Shown here piece by piece: positions 1 to 8,979 of a stretch of DNA of 64,000 nucleotides; position 1 is the stretch's first letter; every line of letters begins with the position of its first letter. The position numbers were made by a program, and so were the translations under genes. Source of the stretch: Puccinellia tenuiflora (Eukaryota > Streptophyta > Magnoliopsida > Poales > Poaceae); assembly GCA_012064385.1 (NCBI GenBank), contig QRDG01001880.1:310001-374000 (forward strand), in the 5' to 3' direction. The notes under the pieces were generated by a model that was given only the letters and a program-made list of their open reading frames with translations, was not told where the DNA came from and did no database searches.

Positions 1-1411
1 CTATGTTTCCTGGACGCTTATTCGGGTTACCATCAGATAAAGATGAAGGAGTCAGATCAAATCAAGACATCCTTCACTACGCCGTATGGCAATTATTGTT
101 ATGTCACAATGCCGTTCGGCTTAAAGAATGCCGGTGCTACTTACCAAAGGTGTATGCAGCGGTGTTTGGACAAACAAATTGGCCGCAATGTTCACGTCTA
201 TGTTGACGACATTGCAGTCATGTCGAAGAAGCGTGGCGATCTCATCGCCGATCTGTCAGAGACCTTTGCAAACCTAAGGGAGTACCAGATGAAGCTTAAT
301 CCGGCAAAATGCGTCTTCGGCGTACCCGCAGGCAAGCTTCTGGGCTTCATTGTTTCCCAAAGGGGAATTGAAGTTAACCCGGAAAAGATAAAGGCGATTC
401 AGAACATCGAGAAGCCGACTTGTCTGAAGGACATACAGTGGCTTACGGGTTCCGCTGCGGCTGTCAGCCGTTTCATCAGCCGGCTTGGAGATAAAGCTTT
501 GCCTCTGTATAAACTCCTCAAAAAGTCGGATAGTTTCGTCTGGACGGAGGAAGCAGAAGCAGCCTTAGCTCAGCTGAAGTATACATTGACGCATGCTCCA
601 ATCTTGGCGGCTCCAAAGGAAAGAGAGCCACTCTTGCTCTATTTGTCGGCCACAAACTTTGTTATCAGTGCCGTCATTGTAGTTGAGCGCCTGGAAGAGG
701 GAAAGCAATGGCCGGATCAGCGCTCCGTCTATTTTATTAGCGAGGTATTCTCAGATTCAAAGCAGCGCTATCCCCACTACCAGAAGTTAGCCTATGGCGT
801 ATTCTTTGCCGCCAGGAAACTGCGTCATTACTTCCATGATCACACAGTTACGGTGGTCAGCAAGGCTCCGTTAAGGGAAATAATCAACAATGCCGACGCA
901 ACGGGTCGAGTCGCCAAATGGGGCATCGAATTAGCAGCTTTCGACATCCAGTACAAGCCGAGGACCGCCATCAAATCTCAGGTCTTAGCCGACTTTGTTG
1001 CAGATTGGACAGAGGCGATGGAAAGCACACCTTTGCCGGATTCTCAGTACTGGATAATGCACTTCGATGGCTCGAAGATGAAGGAAGGCTCGGGGGCTGG
1101 AGTAGTTCTAAAATCGCCTAAGGGTGATAAGCTCAGCTATGTTCTCCGAATCCACTTCAACGCAACCAACAATGTAGCAGAGTATGAGGCTCTCCTTCAT
1201 GGTCTTCACATGGCTAAGGAATTGGGAGTACAGCGCATCCTCTGCTATGGCGACTCAGATCTGGTTGTGCAGCAACTTGACGGTTGTTGGGACACAAAGA
1301 GTCCCACAACGGCGGAATACAGAAGAACAGTCGACAAATTCGGCCGATGCTTTACCGGCTTAGAGGTTCGACATATCTCCCGAGATGACAATGAAGCTGC
1401 TGATGCCTTGG
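1..1411 (+). CDS. pol: Tat1 pol, part 1: reverse transcriptase and tandem RNase H domains
   Basis: The frame is open from the first base (start outside the window). It begins inside the RT palm with LDAYSGYHQI, and the catalytic YVDD lies at 199-210. The retroviral-type RNase H follows (around YFISEVFSDSKQRYPHYQKL), then a second RNase H with the acidic residues in FDGSKMKEGSGAG, AEYEALLHGL, GDSDLVVQQL and DDNEAADAL. This second domain is characteristic of the Tat lineage. The product is part of a polyprotein that makes and processes element cDNA in cytoplasmic particles. The frame is cut in the last RNase H motif by the LARD and resumes in the same frame at 13668, one TSD copy being extra. 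No nonsense or frameshift is seen in this part. Confidence 0.93.
1407..1411. repeat. Left TSD (CTTGG) of the LARD
   Basis: CTTGG directly precedes the TGTAACACC start of the inserted LTR and is repeated right after its other end. A 5-bp TSD is normal for LTR-retrotransposon integration. Confidence 0.95.
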
Positions 1412-2812
1412 TGTAACACCCCGAAAATTCGTCCCTAATTTTAGCGGTGTTTTCTGACACCTAAAAAACTTTTTCTCTTTACCTAAATATTTCTTCAAAT
1501 CTTTTGAGGATGATTTGACTTTGGAATTGCTCTCTCAGAATTTTCCCGGTGATCTACGAACCACTCCAGCACCCGTGATAATTTTTATGCTTAGGTTTTC
1601 TCTCGAAAACCCTAGCCCTGATTATCGAACCCTTTTAAACCCTTTTCTCTACCTACCAAAGAAAAGCCTGTTTCCAAAGCTGGAAAAATTCCACCAAAAA
1701 TACCAGAGACTCCCCTCCTCATACAAAGACAATCCATCCAAAAATATTGCATACTTCAATGCAATATTTCCAAGTTTATACATATTCTCCATTATGCCAT
1801 TTTCAATCCAGAAATTGTTTAGACACCTTCCACTCATCCAAAAATTCTGAAATTTTGGTGAGGCGCATGATTTGACCTCCTGATCATTTCACTCCATTGG
1901 CCCAACCTCATTTGAGCAACTTTTGAGGTACTTCCTTTGTAAGGCCATTTTCATGCCTTTTTTAAGGTCTTCAAGCAAACCTATATTTAGACAAATCCTA
2001 TGACCATGAGACTTGGTCACCTTGACCACATGGACCATAGACACCCAAATCCAGAAGATCACCCCATGGTGAAGTGGGAAAAATCACTTTGCCATGACCA
2101 TGCCTTTATGTCCATTTTTGGACACCATATCAAAACCCAATTTCCCAGCACCCATTTGAGCTCAAACTCCATAGACACTCCCCTGGTACCAAGTAAACTC
2201 AGTGGAAATTTGTGGGAATTTTTCTGAGTTAAGGAAGGCCCCTGTCATTTCGTCGAGCACCTTATGTGCATTCGGTTTTCTGAAAATTTTGCTCTGCAAA
2301 GCATCGAGTTCTTGAGTGTTTCTTGCTTAGTCGAGTTGGTCGTGTCCTGGTAGCCCTAGTGGTGCAGTGTGGTAGCTCCCTTTCCCCTGGAATCCCCCCT
2401 GGCACGTCCATGCCGCTCGCGGCGTGCTCCGGACGCCAGGGCGCGCACTGGCCGGCGCCCTCACGCGTCGACCTCTCCTGTTCCTCAGGTTTCCTCGCTG
2501 TTCCTCGGTCCCGGACCAAACCAGCAGTGGCCGCACCCTCTCCTGCTTCTCTAGCTCGGACCGGAGCCGCCCCTACCCTCCCCTTAAATCCCCTGGCCGA
2601 AGTAGGCGCCGCCCAGCCGCGTGTCAGCTCCCCCCCCCCCCCGCCGCTGCTCTCGGGCTCGAGCTAAACGTGCTCGTTCCGAGCTCGTCCTGCTCCTCTG
2701 GCTCGAACCAGCACCGACCACCCCCCCCCCCCATTCATGGCTTGGACGCAGGCCGGTGCACCGGTGGCCATCAATGGCCAAGACCGGCCGCCACCTACCT
2801 CTCCCTCCCCTG

Positions 2813-2822
2813 CCTATATGAG
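2813..2822 (+). promoter_or_regulatory. Candidate TATA box of the LARD 5' LTR promoter
   Basis: CCTATATGAG lies in a C-rich, TC-rich setting typical of plant core promoters, with the start of transcription expected about 30 bp downstream. This would place the U3/R boundary near 2845. The identical motif in the 3' LTR is at 10385-10394. Assignment is by motif only. Confidence 0.45.
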
Positions 2823-4357
2823 ACCACCTCCAAGCTCCCTCGCGCCCCGCACCCCCCACTCTTTTCCCCCTCGGAGCCCTCTGCCTTTTGGTTGCAGGAT
2901 GGCGGAGCCCTGCTTCCGTTTCGGCCGTGGATGCCGCCGCCGGTCCACGGACCACGGCGAGCTTCCTACCGTCCCATCCTCCGATTAAAACCGTAGAGGA
3001 GTTCCTCTTGCTCCCCTCTATCTCCCAGACATGAAATTTGGGGAAATGATGCGCCGTAGCCTCGGCGTCGTCACCTCCCGCCGGCGGCAAGCTCTCGGAG
3101 CCCGGCTCCATGGCGGCGCCCCGTGCTCCCCCGCGGTCGAGACCGCCCTCTCCGGAGGCGGCACGACGAGGCGGTCCTCCCATCACCCTAGCGGCTGGCC
3201 GCAAGCCCTAGGGCAGTGGCGGCGGCGCGACCAGCTCCGGCGGCCGGCCCTGCCCTGGCACACCCGCGTCGGGCTCGTCTCGCGCGTGGTCGACGCCGGG
3301 GTGAGGTTGCCAGCGTGGCGGCCAGCGTGGCGTCCTCGTGACGCCGACAGGCGGGCCCCGCCTCGGCCCGGCTCCACTGTCAGGTTAAGTCATGGCGCCT
3401 TCTCCGTTTTCCGTCTTCCTACGCGGAAGGCGTATTTCGGGAAATGCGCATCCAGCCCGGTCGATTCTGAAAGCGGCCCATTTGCGGCCCGTCCGTTTTT
3501 TTTCCCGCGGCAGTTTTTCTTTTCCTGCTGCTGGAATTTTCAAACGGCAATATCTTTTAAACCGTAAGTCCGTTTTCAGTGATTCAAATTTGTAAATTCC
3601 TAGTTTTAAGAGCTCTATCCAGTGGTATATGTTGTATATTTTTGTGAGATGCTTAGATGCTCAGCGCCCGCGTATGTATGTATAGGTGTTCCGCGGTACC
3701 GGCGAATCGAAACCCTGACCCGCGACGTGCCCGTGACCTCCAAGCCAAATGGCGTCGACCGTCGAAGGCAAGCTAACCCCTTGCTATGAGCAGTCCCGCA
3801 AAGTTGTTTGTTATTCACTTAGTGCTTATATCTGTCTGCATTCGGTATTTATATTATGTCGGTCTATTATTTATTGCCATGTTTTATTCATCACCCATGT
3901 ATGCAGTAGATTGATGTATGAATCATCTGTGCGCCTCGCACTTGCGTGGCTTTGACAACTAAATAACAAAAACATGCGTTGATTGTTTGCTTCTTCTTCA
4001 ACGCCGAGGCTAGGTGCGGACAAATGTCGGCCCGTGATCCTCGGGGTTGGGGGCATTTGCCAAAAGAGTTATTTGCTTCTTGTCCCTCCGTCAAATATGG
4101 TTGGCATAGACCACCCGGACTGCGACGCTTGGGAGCTGACTTTCCATTTGGTTCTTTTTGCCGAGATTGCTGACACCACGTCGAGGGAACCCTCGAGTGG
4201 AATGGATGCTCTCTCATTCTTATGATTGCTTTTTGGTTTAGTTTTGGAGACTATATGCCCAACTCCCCACTTCCTGGTCAACGGTCGGACGAATACGCCG
4301 CCAAAGACTTGCGCGTGGAGGAACGGATGCGTAACAGACTCCGCCTGTGCTACATTA

Positions 4358-4552
4358 TGACACTAACCCCCGTGTGACACCGGCCGGGTTGCCCGCCACA
4401 GTCACCCGGGTATGCTTATTATTATTCTGTGACTCTGACCCCTGAGTGACACCGGCCGGGTCTCCCGCCACCGTCACCCGGGTGTTCTTGTTATTCTGTG
4501 ACACTAACCCCCGTGTGACACCGGCCGGGTTACCCGCCACAGTCACCCGGGT
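4358..4552 (+). repeat. Three ~70-bp tandem repeats in LARD 5' LTR
   Basis: The core GTGACACCGGCCGGG recurs with spacings of 73 and 69 bp, each followed by CCCGCCAC.GTCACCCGGG. GTGAC and GTCAC arms around a GC-rich centre give each unit dyad symmetry. The corresponding block in the 3' LTR is at 11931-12125. Confidence 0.85.
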
Positions 4553-5713
4553 ATTATTATTGTGATGTGATTATTTGTTCATGCAAGTGTTAGGCATGTT
4601 CTAGGCTATGTTTGGTTGTGCTTGTTTGTGTTGCTAATGCCTTGTTGGTTGTGGTTATAGTGTTGGACTAATCTTTTGTTGCTTGAACATGTTAATGCTG
4701 AAACTTGATTAAAGGAAACACCCCTCCAAACAACGATGAGGTCTATTCATAGTGCCACTAATCTGAACCCTTGAACGCGATACCACCGTTGTCCCATGGA
4801 AACCGTGACCTAGTAGGTTGTTGAGCCCCTTTTGTGCCATCCGTTGGGCGCAGTCGTTCGGTTGTGCTGTCCGAGGGGAGAGGTCGACAGGCACGGGTTC
4901 GACTGCGATAAGGAGTCCGGAGCTAGGCATACCCGGTAGCGCCGGGGGATGTGCCGGGCTCACTTGCCCGTTGTACCATGCGTATAGGGTGGGGCAGGAG
5001 GGTGTCTTAGCAAGTGGACCGTCGCGAGAGTGTATTTTGCTTAGTACGACTTTGGGCGTGACAAACCTGAGGTGTCGGCTGAGTGGAGTGCACTCTGATA
5101 GGTGGTAAAGCAAACTCTCGAGAGCGTCAACCTAGCCAGCTAGCCCCGTTCCTGGGATATGGAACAACAGTTCAGTGTCAGTCACACTATGTGTCTTTGT
5201 CGTGTCCGGAGGTTAAACTTAAGATTTGTTTGAAAGAAAGTTGAACAACCTGAATTCACTAAATGAACAATAAGATGCTGCAGGGAATGTTACTTGTGAG
5301 GTGAATGGGATGGCGGTGTGATGCGTTGGAAGCCTATAGTTAGGCCAGAGCCAACATCAACCGTGCATGCCCCGGGAGATAGCCAGAGTTGGCTGGATTG
5401 ATAGCCGGAGTTGGCTAGAGGCTTGGAAGCCTGAGTGTGTTGACAGGAGTAGTCATAAGATCTGGTACCAACTGTTACCCCCGTCTACTCGTCACAGGTA
5501 AGCTCGTTGTATGATTGCCGGTACACGATCCAACCCCACCTGGCTTGGGCTCTGTACTGGTGATACCCCTGTTACTTGCTTATGACATGTTTGGGTTGTC
5601 AATGACATGCTACTTTTATGCCATGAGTATACTTGCCATGTTAGGTTATTATCATTGCTGGTTGTCTGTTGCCTGATTGCTTGACCGTTCATGTCTTGTG
5701 GTTATTCTCTTGC

Positions 5714-5731
5714 GAGTACATCATTGTACTC
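5714..5731. repeat. Inverted repeat GAGTAC-N6-GTACTC in LARD 5' LTR
   Basis: A 6-bp perfect dyad about 360 bp from the LTR 3' end, repeated in the 3' LTR at 13287-13304. A tighter version, GAGTACGACGTACTC, occurs at a comparable place in the two unrelated-looking solo LTRs at 43841-43855 and 50561-50575. Confidence 0.8.
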
Positions 5732-6099
5732 AGACTGGCTTTTCATGTGGCCAGACTGGAGAGGATCCATCTTCTACGAGAGGGAGCAAGAGCGTGCTAG
5801 GACCAGTAGCCCAGCCAGATGCCTGTGGAATGGAGCCGCATCAAGCCGTAGCCGCACCGAGCCGTTGCCATACCTATGTCTTCCGCTGCCAGCTAAACTC
5901 TGTCCAGTGCCATACTTGGCCATGATAAATCTTCATGCCTCGATGGCCATGTAAAACCGTTTGTAGCCCTTTGGGCCTGATTGTGTAATGATATTTTCGC
6001 TATGTTGCATTGTCGTAACGTGCGTCCAGATATTCTGGGCTGGCGCACGGGGCGACCACCCCTCTGGCGATATGTGTCAGAGGGGGGTGCCACAGAGCA

Positions 6100-6115
6100 T
6101 GGTATCAGAGCACCA
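6100..6115 (+). promoter_or_regulatory. LARD primer-binding site (initiator Met tRNA)
   Basis: TGGTATCAGAGCACCA lies 5 bp after the LTR end and matches the usual plant PBS complementary to the initiator methionine tRNA 3' end. Confidence 0.93.
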
Positions 6116-6448
6116 GGCTGGCTGTAGACTACCCTAGCACGGAAAACCCCGCCCTACTTTTGCCCGACAGTGAGCCCGATGGATTAACCCATCTCCGCCT
6201 AACCGGCATGGCTGGTGTCGGTCACAGTATGGTGCAGTAAAACCTGTCCCAATCTTCCCCAACAAGCCGAGCCGGTTTCTTCCCTGAGAAGGAGCCGACC
6301 ATACCCAGTGAACCTGAGACCCAGTCCTAGTTGCTTTATAACCCACCCTCGCCAGCTCTCTGGCAACCCAACTCCTTTAAAGTAGAATCCCATAGAGGAA
6401 CCTCGCATCCTTATCCCCACCAAAAATCTAGAACCCCAAGAACCTCCG
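6116..6448 (+). other. LARD untranslated leader
   Basis: About 330 bp between the PBS and the first long ORF. I see no coding potential or repeat here. It is the expected place for a packaging signal, but no motif supports that. Confidence 0.5.
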
Positions 6449-7168
6449 ATGGCGACCCTTAATGCCATCTTGGAAACCACTGCCGAGGAGCATTCGAGCT
6501 TTCGTTTGCTTCTCTGGAGGGCCGTCAGCCATATCCTCGGTAGCTCCGTTCGCCCTGTGTATGTAGTGTTCCAGAGCTCACTCTCGTCGGCCGGAGATGA
6601 ATTCCGGGCCGATGTGAGGATCAGCCCGTGTCCTCGGGGCACGAACCAGCCCTACTTAATCCAAGGAGGCCGCATGCCCACTCTGGGGCTAGCCATCCAG
6701 GTAGCAGCCTGGGAATGCCTCGTTCGTCTTCGGTCCTCCGAACCCCTGCTAGCTGAAACTCGAGAGTTCTACTACCTCCCGGCCAGACCACGACCCCGTG
6801 GAGAGATGATCCAAGCCGACGTCTCGAGGGAGCCTGACCCAGCGTTAATCAACCAAGTTGCTTACGCCATCGCAATGACGAACCTCAACAACCTCTTGAT
6901 GGAGGAGCTCGTGGCTACAAGGAGGAACCTCAGCCGTGCCCGCCTACACCAATACCTAGGGGAAAGCACACCTACACTCTCCCGCAGGCTAGCCCGAAGT
7001 GGCAGACCTCCACTTCCAGATCCCGGCCCATCCCGAAGAGTTCCCGAGCAGGTTCCGATCCTCGAAGGCGTTCCTATGTCCGGCGACCTTGCGGAGGAAG
7101 GGGACGTGGACACCACTGTCCGGCTTGGCCGCACTCCACCATCTGTGAAGGACCGCCAAGTGAAGTGA
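6449..7168 (+). CDS. LARD sense ORF, 239 aa, unknown function
   Basis: This is the only substantial sense-strand ORF of the LARD, placed where gag normally lies. The ATG in CCTCCGATGGCG is the first in a long open frame ending in TGA. The protein has an ordered N-terminal half (residues 1-115, with SFRLLLWRAVSHILGSSVRP and GLAIQVAAWECLVRLRSSEP) and an Arg/Pro-rich C-terminal half. It lacks a CCHC zinc knuckle, a protease motif and transmembrane segments, and I do not recognise the family. It could be a divergent capsid-like or LARD-specific protein. The frame is undamaged in a young element, which suggests recent selection or too little time to decay. Confidence 0.6.
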   Translation: MATLNAILETTAEEHSSFRLLLWRAVSHILGSSVRPVYVVFQSSLSSAGDEFRADVRISPCPRGTNQPYLIQGGRMPTLGLAIQVAAWECLVRLRSSEPLLAETREFYYLPARPRPRGEMIQADVSREPDPALINQVAYAIAMTNLNNLLMEELVATRRNLSRARLHQYLGESTPTLSRRLARSGRPPLPDPGPSRRVPEQVPILEGVPMSGDLAEEGDVDTTVRLGRTPPSVKDRQVK

Positions 7169-7617
7169 GATCTGTTTAGTTTAGCCGGAATGGCGCTTGT
7201 GAGTTGTAGCTGAGAGTTTGTGAGACTGTTTGTAATTGCTATGCTTGCTTGTACGTGTGTTGGTGTTGTGTCGAGTGTTTAGTAGCCGTTGTGTGCTCCA
7301 TGTTGCTTCAAGTTTTTAGGGCCATAAAAGTGAAGTATTACTTTCGAAAATGATATTTTTCCCCGAGTAGCAAGTTCTACCATCTGTGTGAAAGTGCCTC
7401 TGCAATTCTCTCTGCTGCAAGGACAGATCTGTGACAGCTCAGGGAAGATCTCATGAATGCAAATCTGGATCCAAATCAACAGTGAAGACAAGCTTGAAAC
7501 ATCAACAGAGTTCAGTACATAAGGAAAATTTCAGAAACAGAGGATACAAGTTCCACTCCAACATACGACACTCCCACTACCTCAGTGCAGATACAGGAGA
7601 GCACCCCGGGGAAAATC

Positions 7618-8001
7618 CTACTCCCTCTCGCGCTCAGTGGCATCACCTGAAGATGAGCCTGATTCACCGCGAGCCGCACGACGACGACGACGGATGGCAT
7701 GAGCCGCCAGCTGCCCTCCAGCCAAGGGAACCACCGCATCAGCCACCTGCGGCAGCACCACCTGCTCGTCCGCAGCCGGCCCCGCCAGCTCGCCCACTGC
7801 CGGCACCGCAGCAGCATCACCGCCAGTGCCGCACCACCAGTCGTACAGAGCCACCAACAAGAGAACCACCGCCGCATACAGCAGTGCCACCACCACCGAA
7901 GCCATGACCCAGAAGATCATGATCACGAACAGCTGCTTGAAGAATCCCGCTCCCTCTCGGTGCGCGTAAAATTCGTCGTAGATGGCTGAAAGGAAACCCA
8001 T
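7618..8001 (-). CDS. Antisense ORF in LARD: 127-aa putative membrane protein with its own promoter
   Basis: Read on the minus strand, an ATG in ACCACCATGGG (good plant context) opens 127 codons. Residues about 20-52 form one long or two close hydrophobic segments (FFKQLFVIMIFWVMASVV, then LLYAAVVLLLVALYDWW). An Ala/Val-rich linker and a basic RRRRR stretch near residue 105 follow, with a Ser/Glu-rich tail. A TATA box lies about 40 bp upstream and a CCAAT motif further up. The layout looks like a complete small gene with promoter rather than LTR machinery. It may be a captured host gene or a family-specific antisense ORF. The overlapping plus-strand frame is Pro/His-rich and looks like a shadow. 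I do not recognise the protein. Confidence 0.55.
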   Translation of the reverse strand: MGFLSAIYDEFYAHREGAGFFKQLFVIMIFWVMASVVVALLYAAVVLLLVALYDWWCGTGGDAAAVPAVGELAGPAADEQVVLPQVADAVVPLAGGQLAAHAIRRRRRAARGESGSSSGDATERERE

Positions 8002-8038
8002 GGTGGTAATGGAAGAGGAAGGAATTTCAGAGACCTCC

Positions 8039-8046
8039 GTTTATAG
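8039..8046 (-). promoter_or_regulatory. TATA box for the antisense LARD ORF
   Basis: CTATAAAC on the minus strand, about 40 bp upstream of the ATG. A CCAATTGG motif (8117-8124) lies about 75 bp further upstream. The pair matches plant core-promoter layout, with an implied very short 5' UTR. Confidence 0.5.
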
Positions 8047-8127
8047 CCGCAAGCTCGGATGCCGCACACTGCTCAGCCTCACGCGGGAAAGGAAGAGAAT
8101 CGCGCGCCATGCTCGGCCAATTGGCGC

Positions 8128-8965
8128 GAAACCACCGAGGTGCCCAAAGCCGTGATGGCCGCCGCGTCAATGGAGAGCACGCACAGCAGTGCCGCAGGGG
8201 AGTGCTTCGCGCACTCGGAATCAGCCAGGTACAAGGGGAGAAGCGGCGAGGAAGAAGAAGAAGAAAGGAAGAAAGAGACTAGCAGGTGGACCCGGTCCCA
8301 CATGACAGCAAGCCAGAAATGACCCTCTGTGTGCTTCTACCCTTTTCTCAACAGATCAGTCCCTCATCTCTCCTCTGTTCATAGGGAAAATTTCGCCAAA
8401 ATAATTTTGGGGATGGCCCTACCCCCACAGGGTCTGTAAGTCAATTATTGGCGAGACAGATGCTTTCTTTTGAAAAGAAACCTTTTTCTTTTTCAAAACC
8501 TGTGTATACATGGAAATGTATATACAGCTTTTCTAAAATAAAAACCCTAGACAGGGGATATGATTGGCATGTCCCTAATCGGTTTGTTTAGCAAAATTTG
8601 GTTGTTGGTTGATGATCGGTGTGTAGATCTTGTTTAGTCTTGCCATGTTTGTGTCTGGTTGAGCAAAAACCTTAGATTTAATTTAATAAACATGCTGGTA
8701 GATCCTATGTTGATTGAGTTGTGTGAGCCCCGGCCATGCCATCCTTAGAATGCATTAAGTGGGACAAAAGTATCCCACCTTGATAATGGTTGTTCTAGAA
8801 ATATCGTGCTGAGTGCTGATCGTTTTGAATGATAAAACTCCAATGTTTTGTAGAAAAAGTTTTAAAATATTTTAAATATAGGGGTAGATCAAACCATACG
8901 AGAAATATCTTGTATAACCCCGGGAATCTCTATTAGTCTCCGAATCTCGGGACGAGATTCTTTTT
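8128..8965 (+). other. LARD 3' internal region, non-coding
   Basis: It holds the putative upstream region of the antisense gene (GC-rich, with GAAGAAGAAG purine runs near 8250-8280), then AT-rich sequence up to the PPT. No ORF with recognisable features is seen. Confidence 0.5.
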
Positions 8966-8977
8966 AAGGGGGAAAGG
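8966..8977 (+). promoter_or_regulatory. LARD polypurine tract
   Basis: AAGGGGGAAAGG sits two bases before the 3' LTR start, as expected for the plus-strand primer. Confidence 0.9.
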
Positions 8978-8979
8978 TT

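Larger units (their letters stand above)
1412..6094 (+). repeat. LARD 5' LTR (4.68 kb)
   Basis: Starts TGTAACACCCCG and ends GGGGTGCCACA. It holds an AT-rich first 900 bp, a GC-rich block with poly-C tracts (about 2380-3400), a TATA-like motif near 2814, a ~70-bp triple tandem repeat and a GAGTAC/GTACTC inverted repeat near the 3' end. The several 60-200-codon open frames in the GC-rich block occur in all frames on both strands and have no recognisable domain, so I do not call genes here. Confidence 0.95.

Noticed and set aside
2262..3567. Several ORFs of 60-206 codons in the GC-rich part of the LARD LTRs (repeated near 9829-11140)
   Set aside because: Open in many frames on both strands because of GC-rich, Pro/Ala/Arg-biased sequence. 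Duplicated only because they lie in LTRs, and no domain is recognisable.
6100..6115. TGGTATCAGAGC sites as tRNA genes
   Set aside because: They are primer-binding sites next to LTRs. No cloverleaf, A box or B box is present.
7431..7907. 158-codon plus-strand ORF in the LARD internal region
   Set aside because: It overlaps the antisense ORF, is Pro/His/Arg-rich in the way expected of a shadow frame, and lacks promoter or context of its own.
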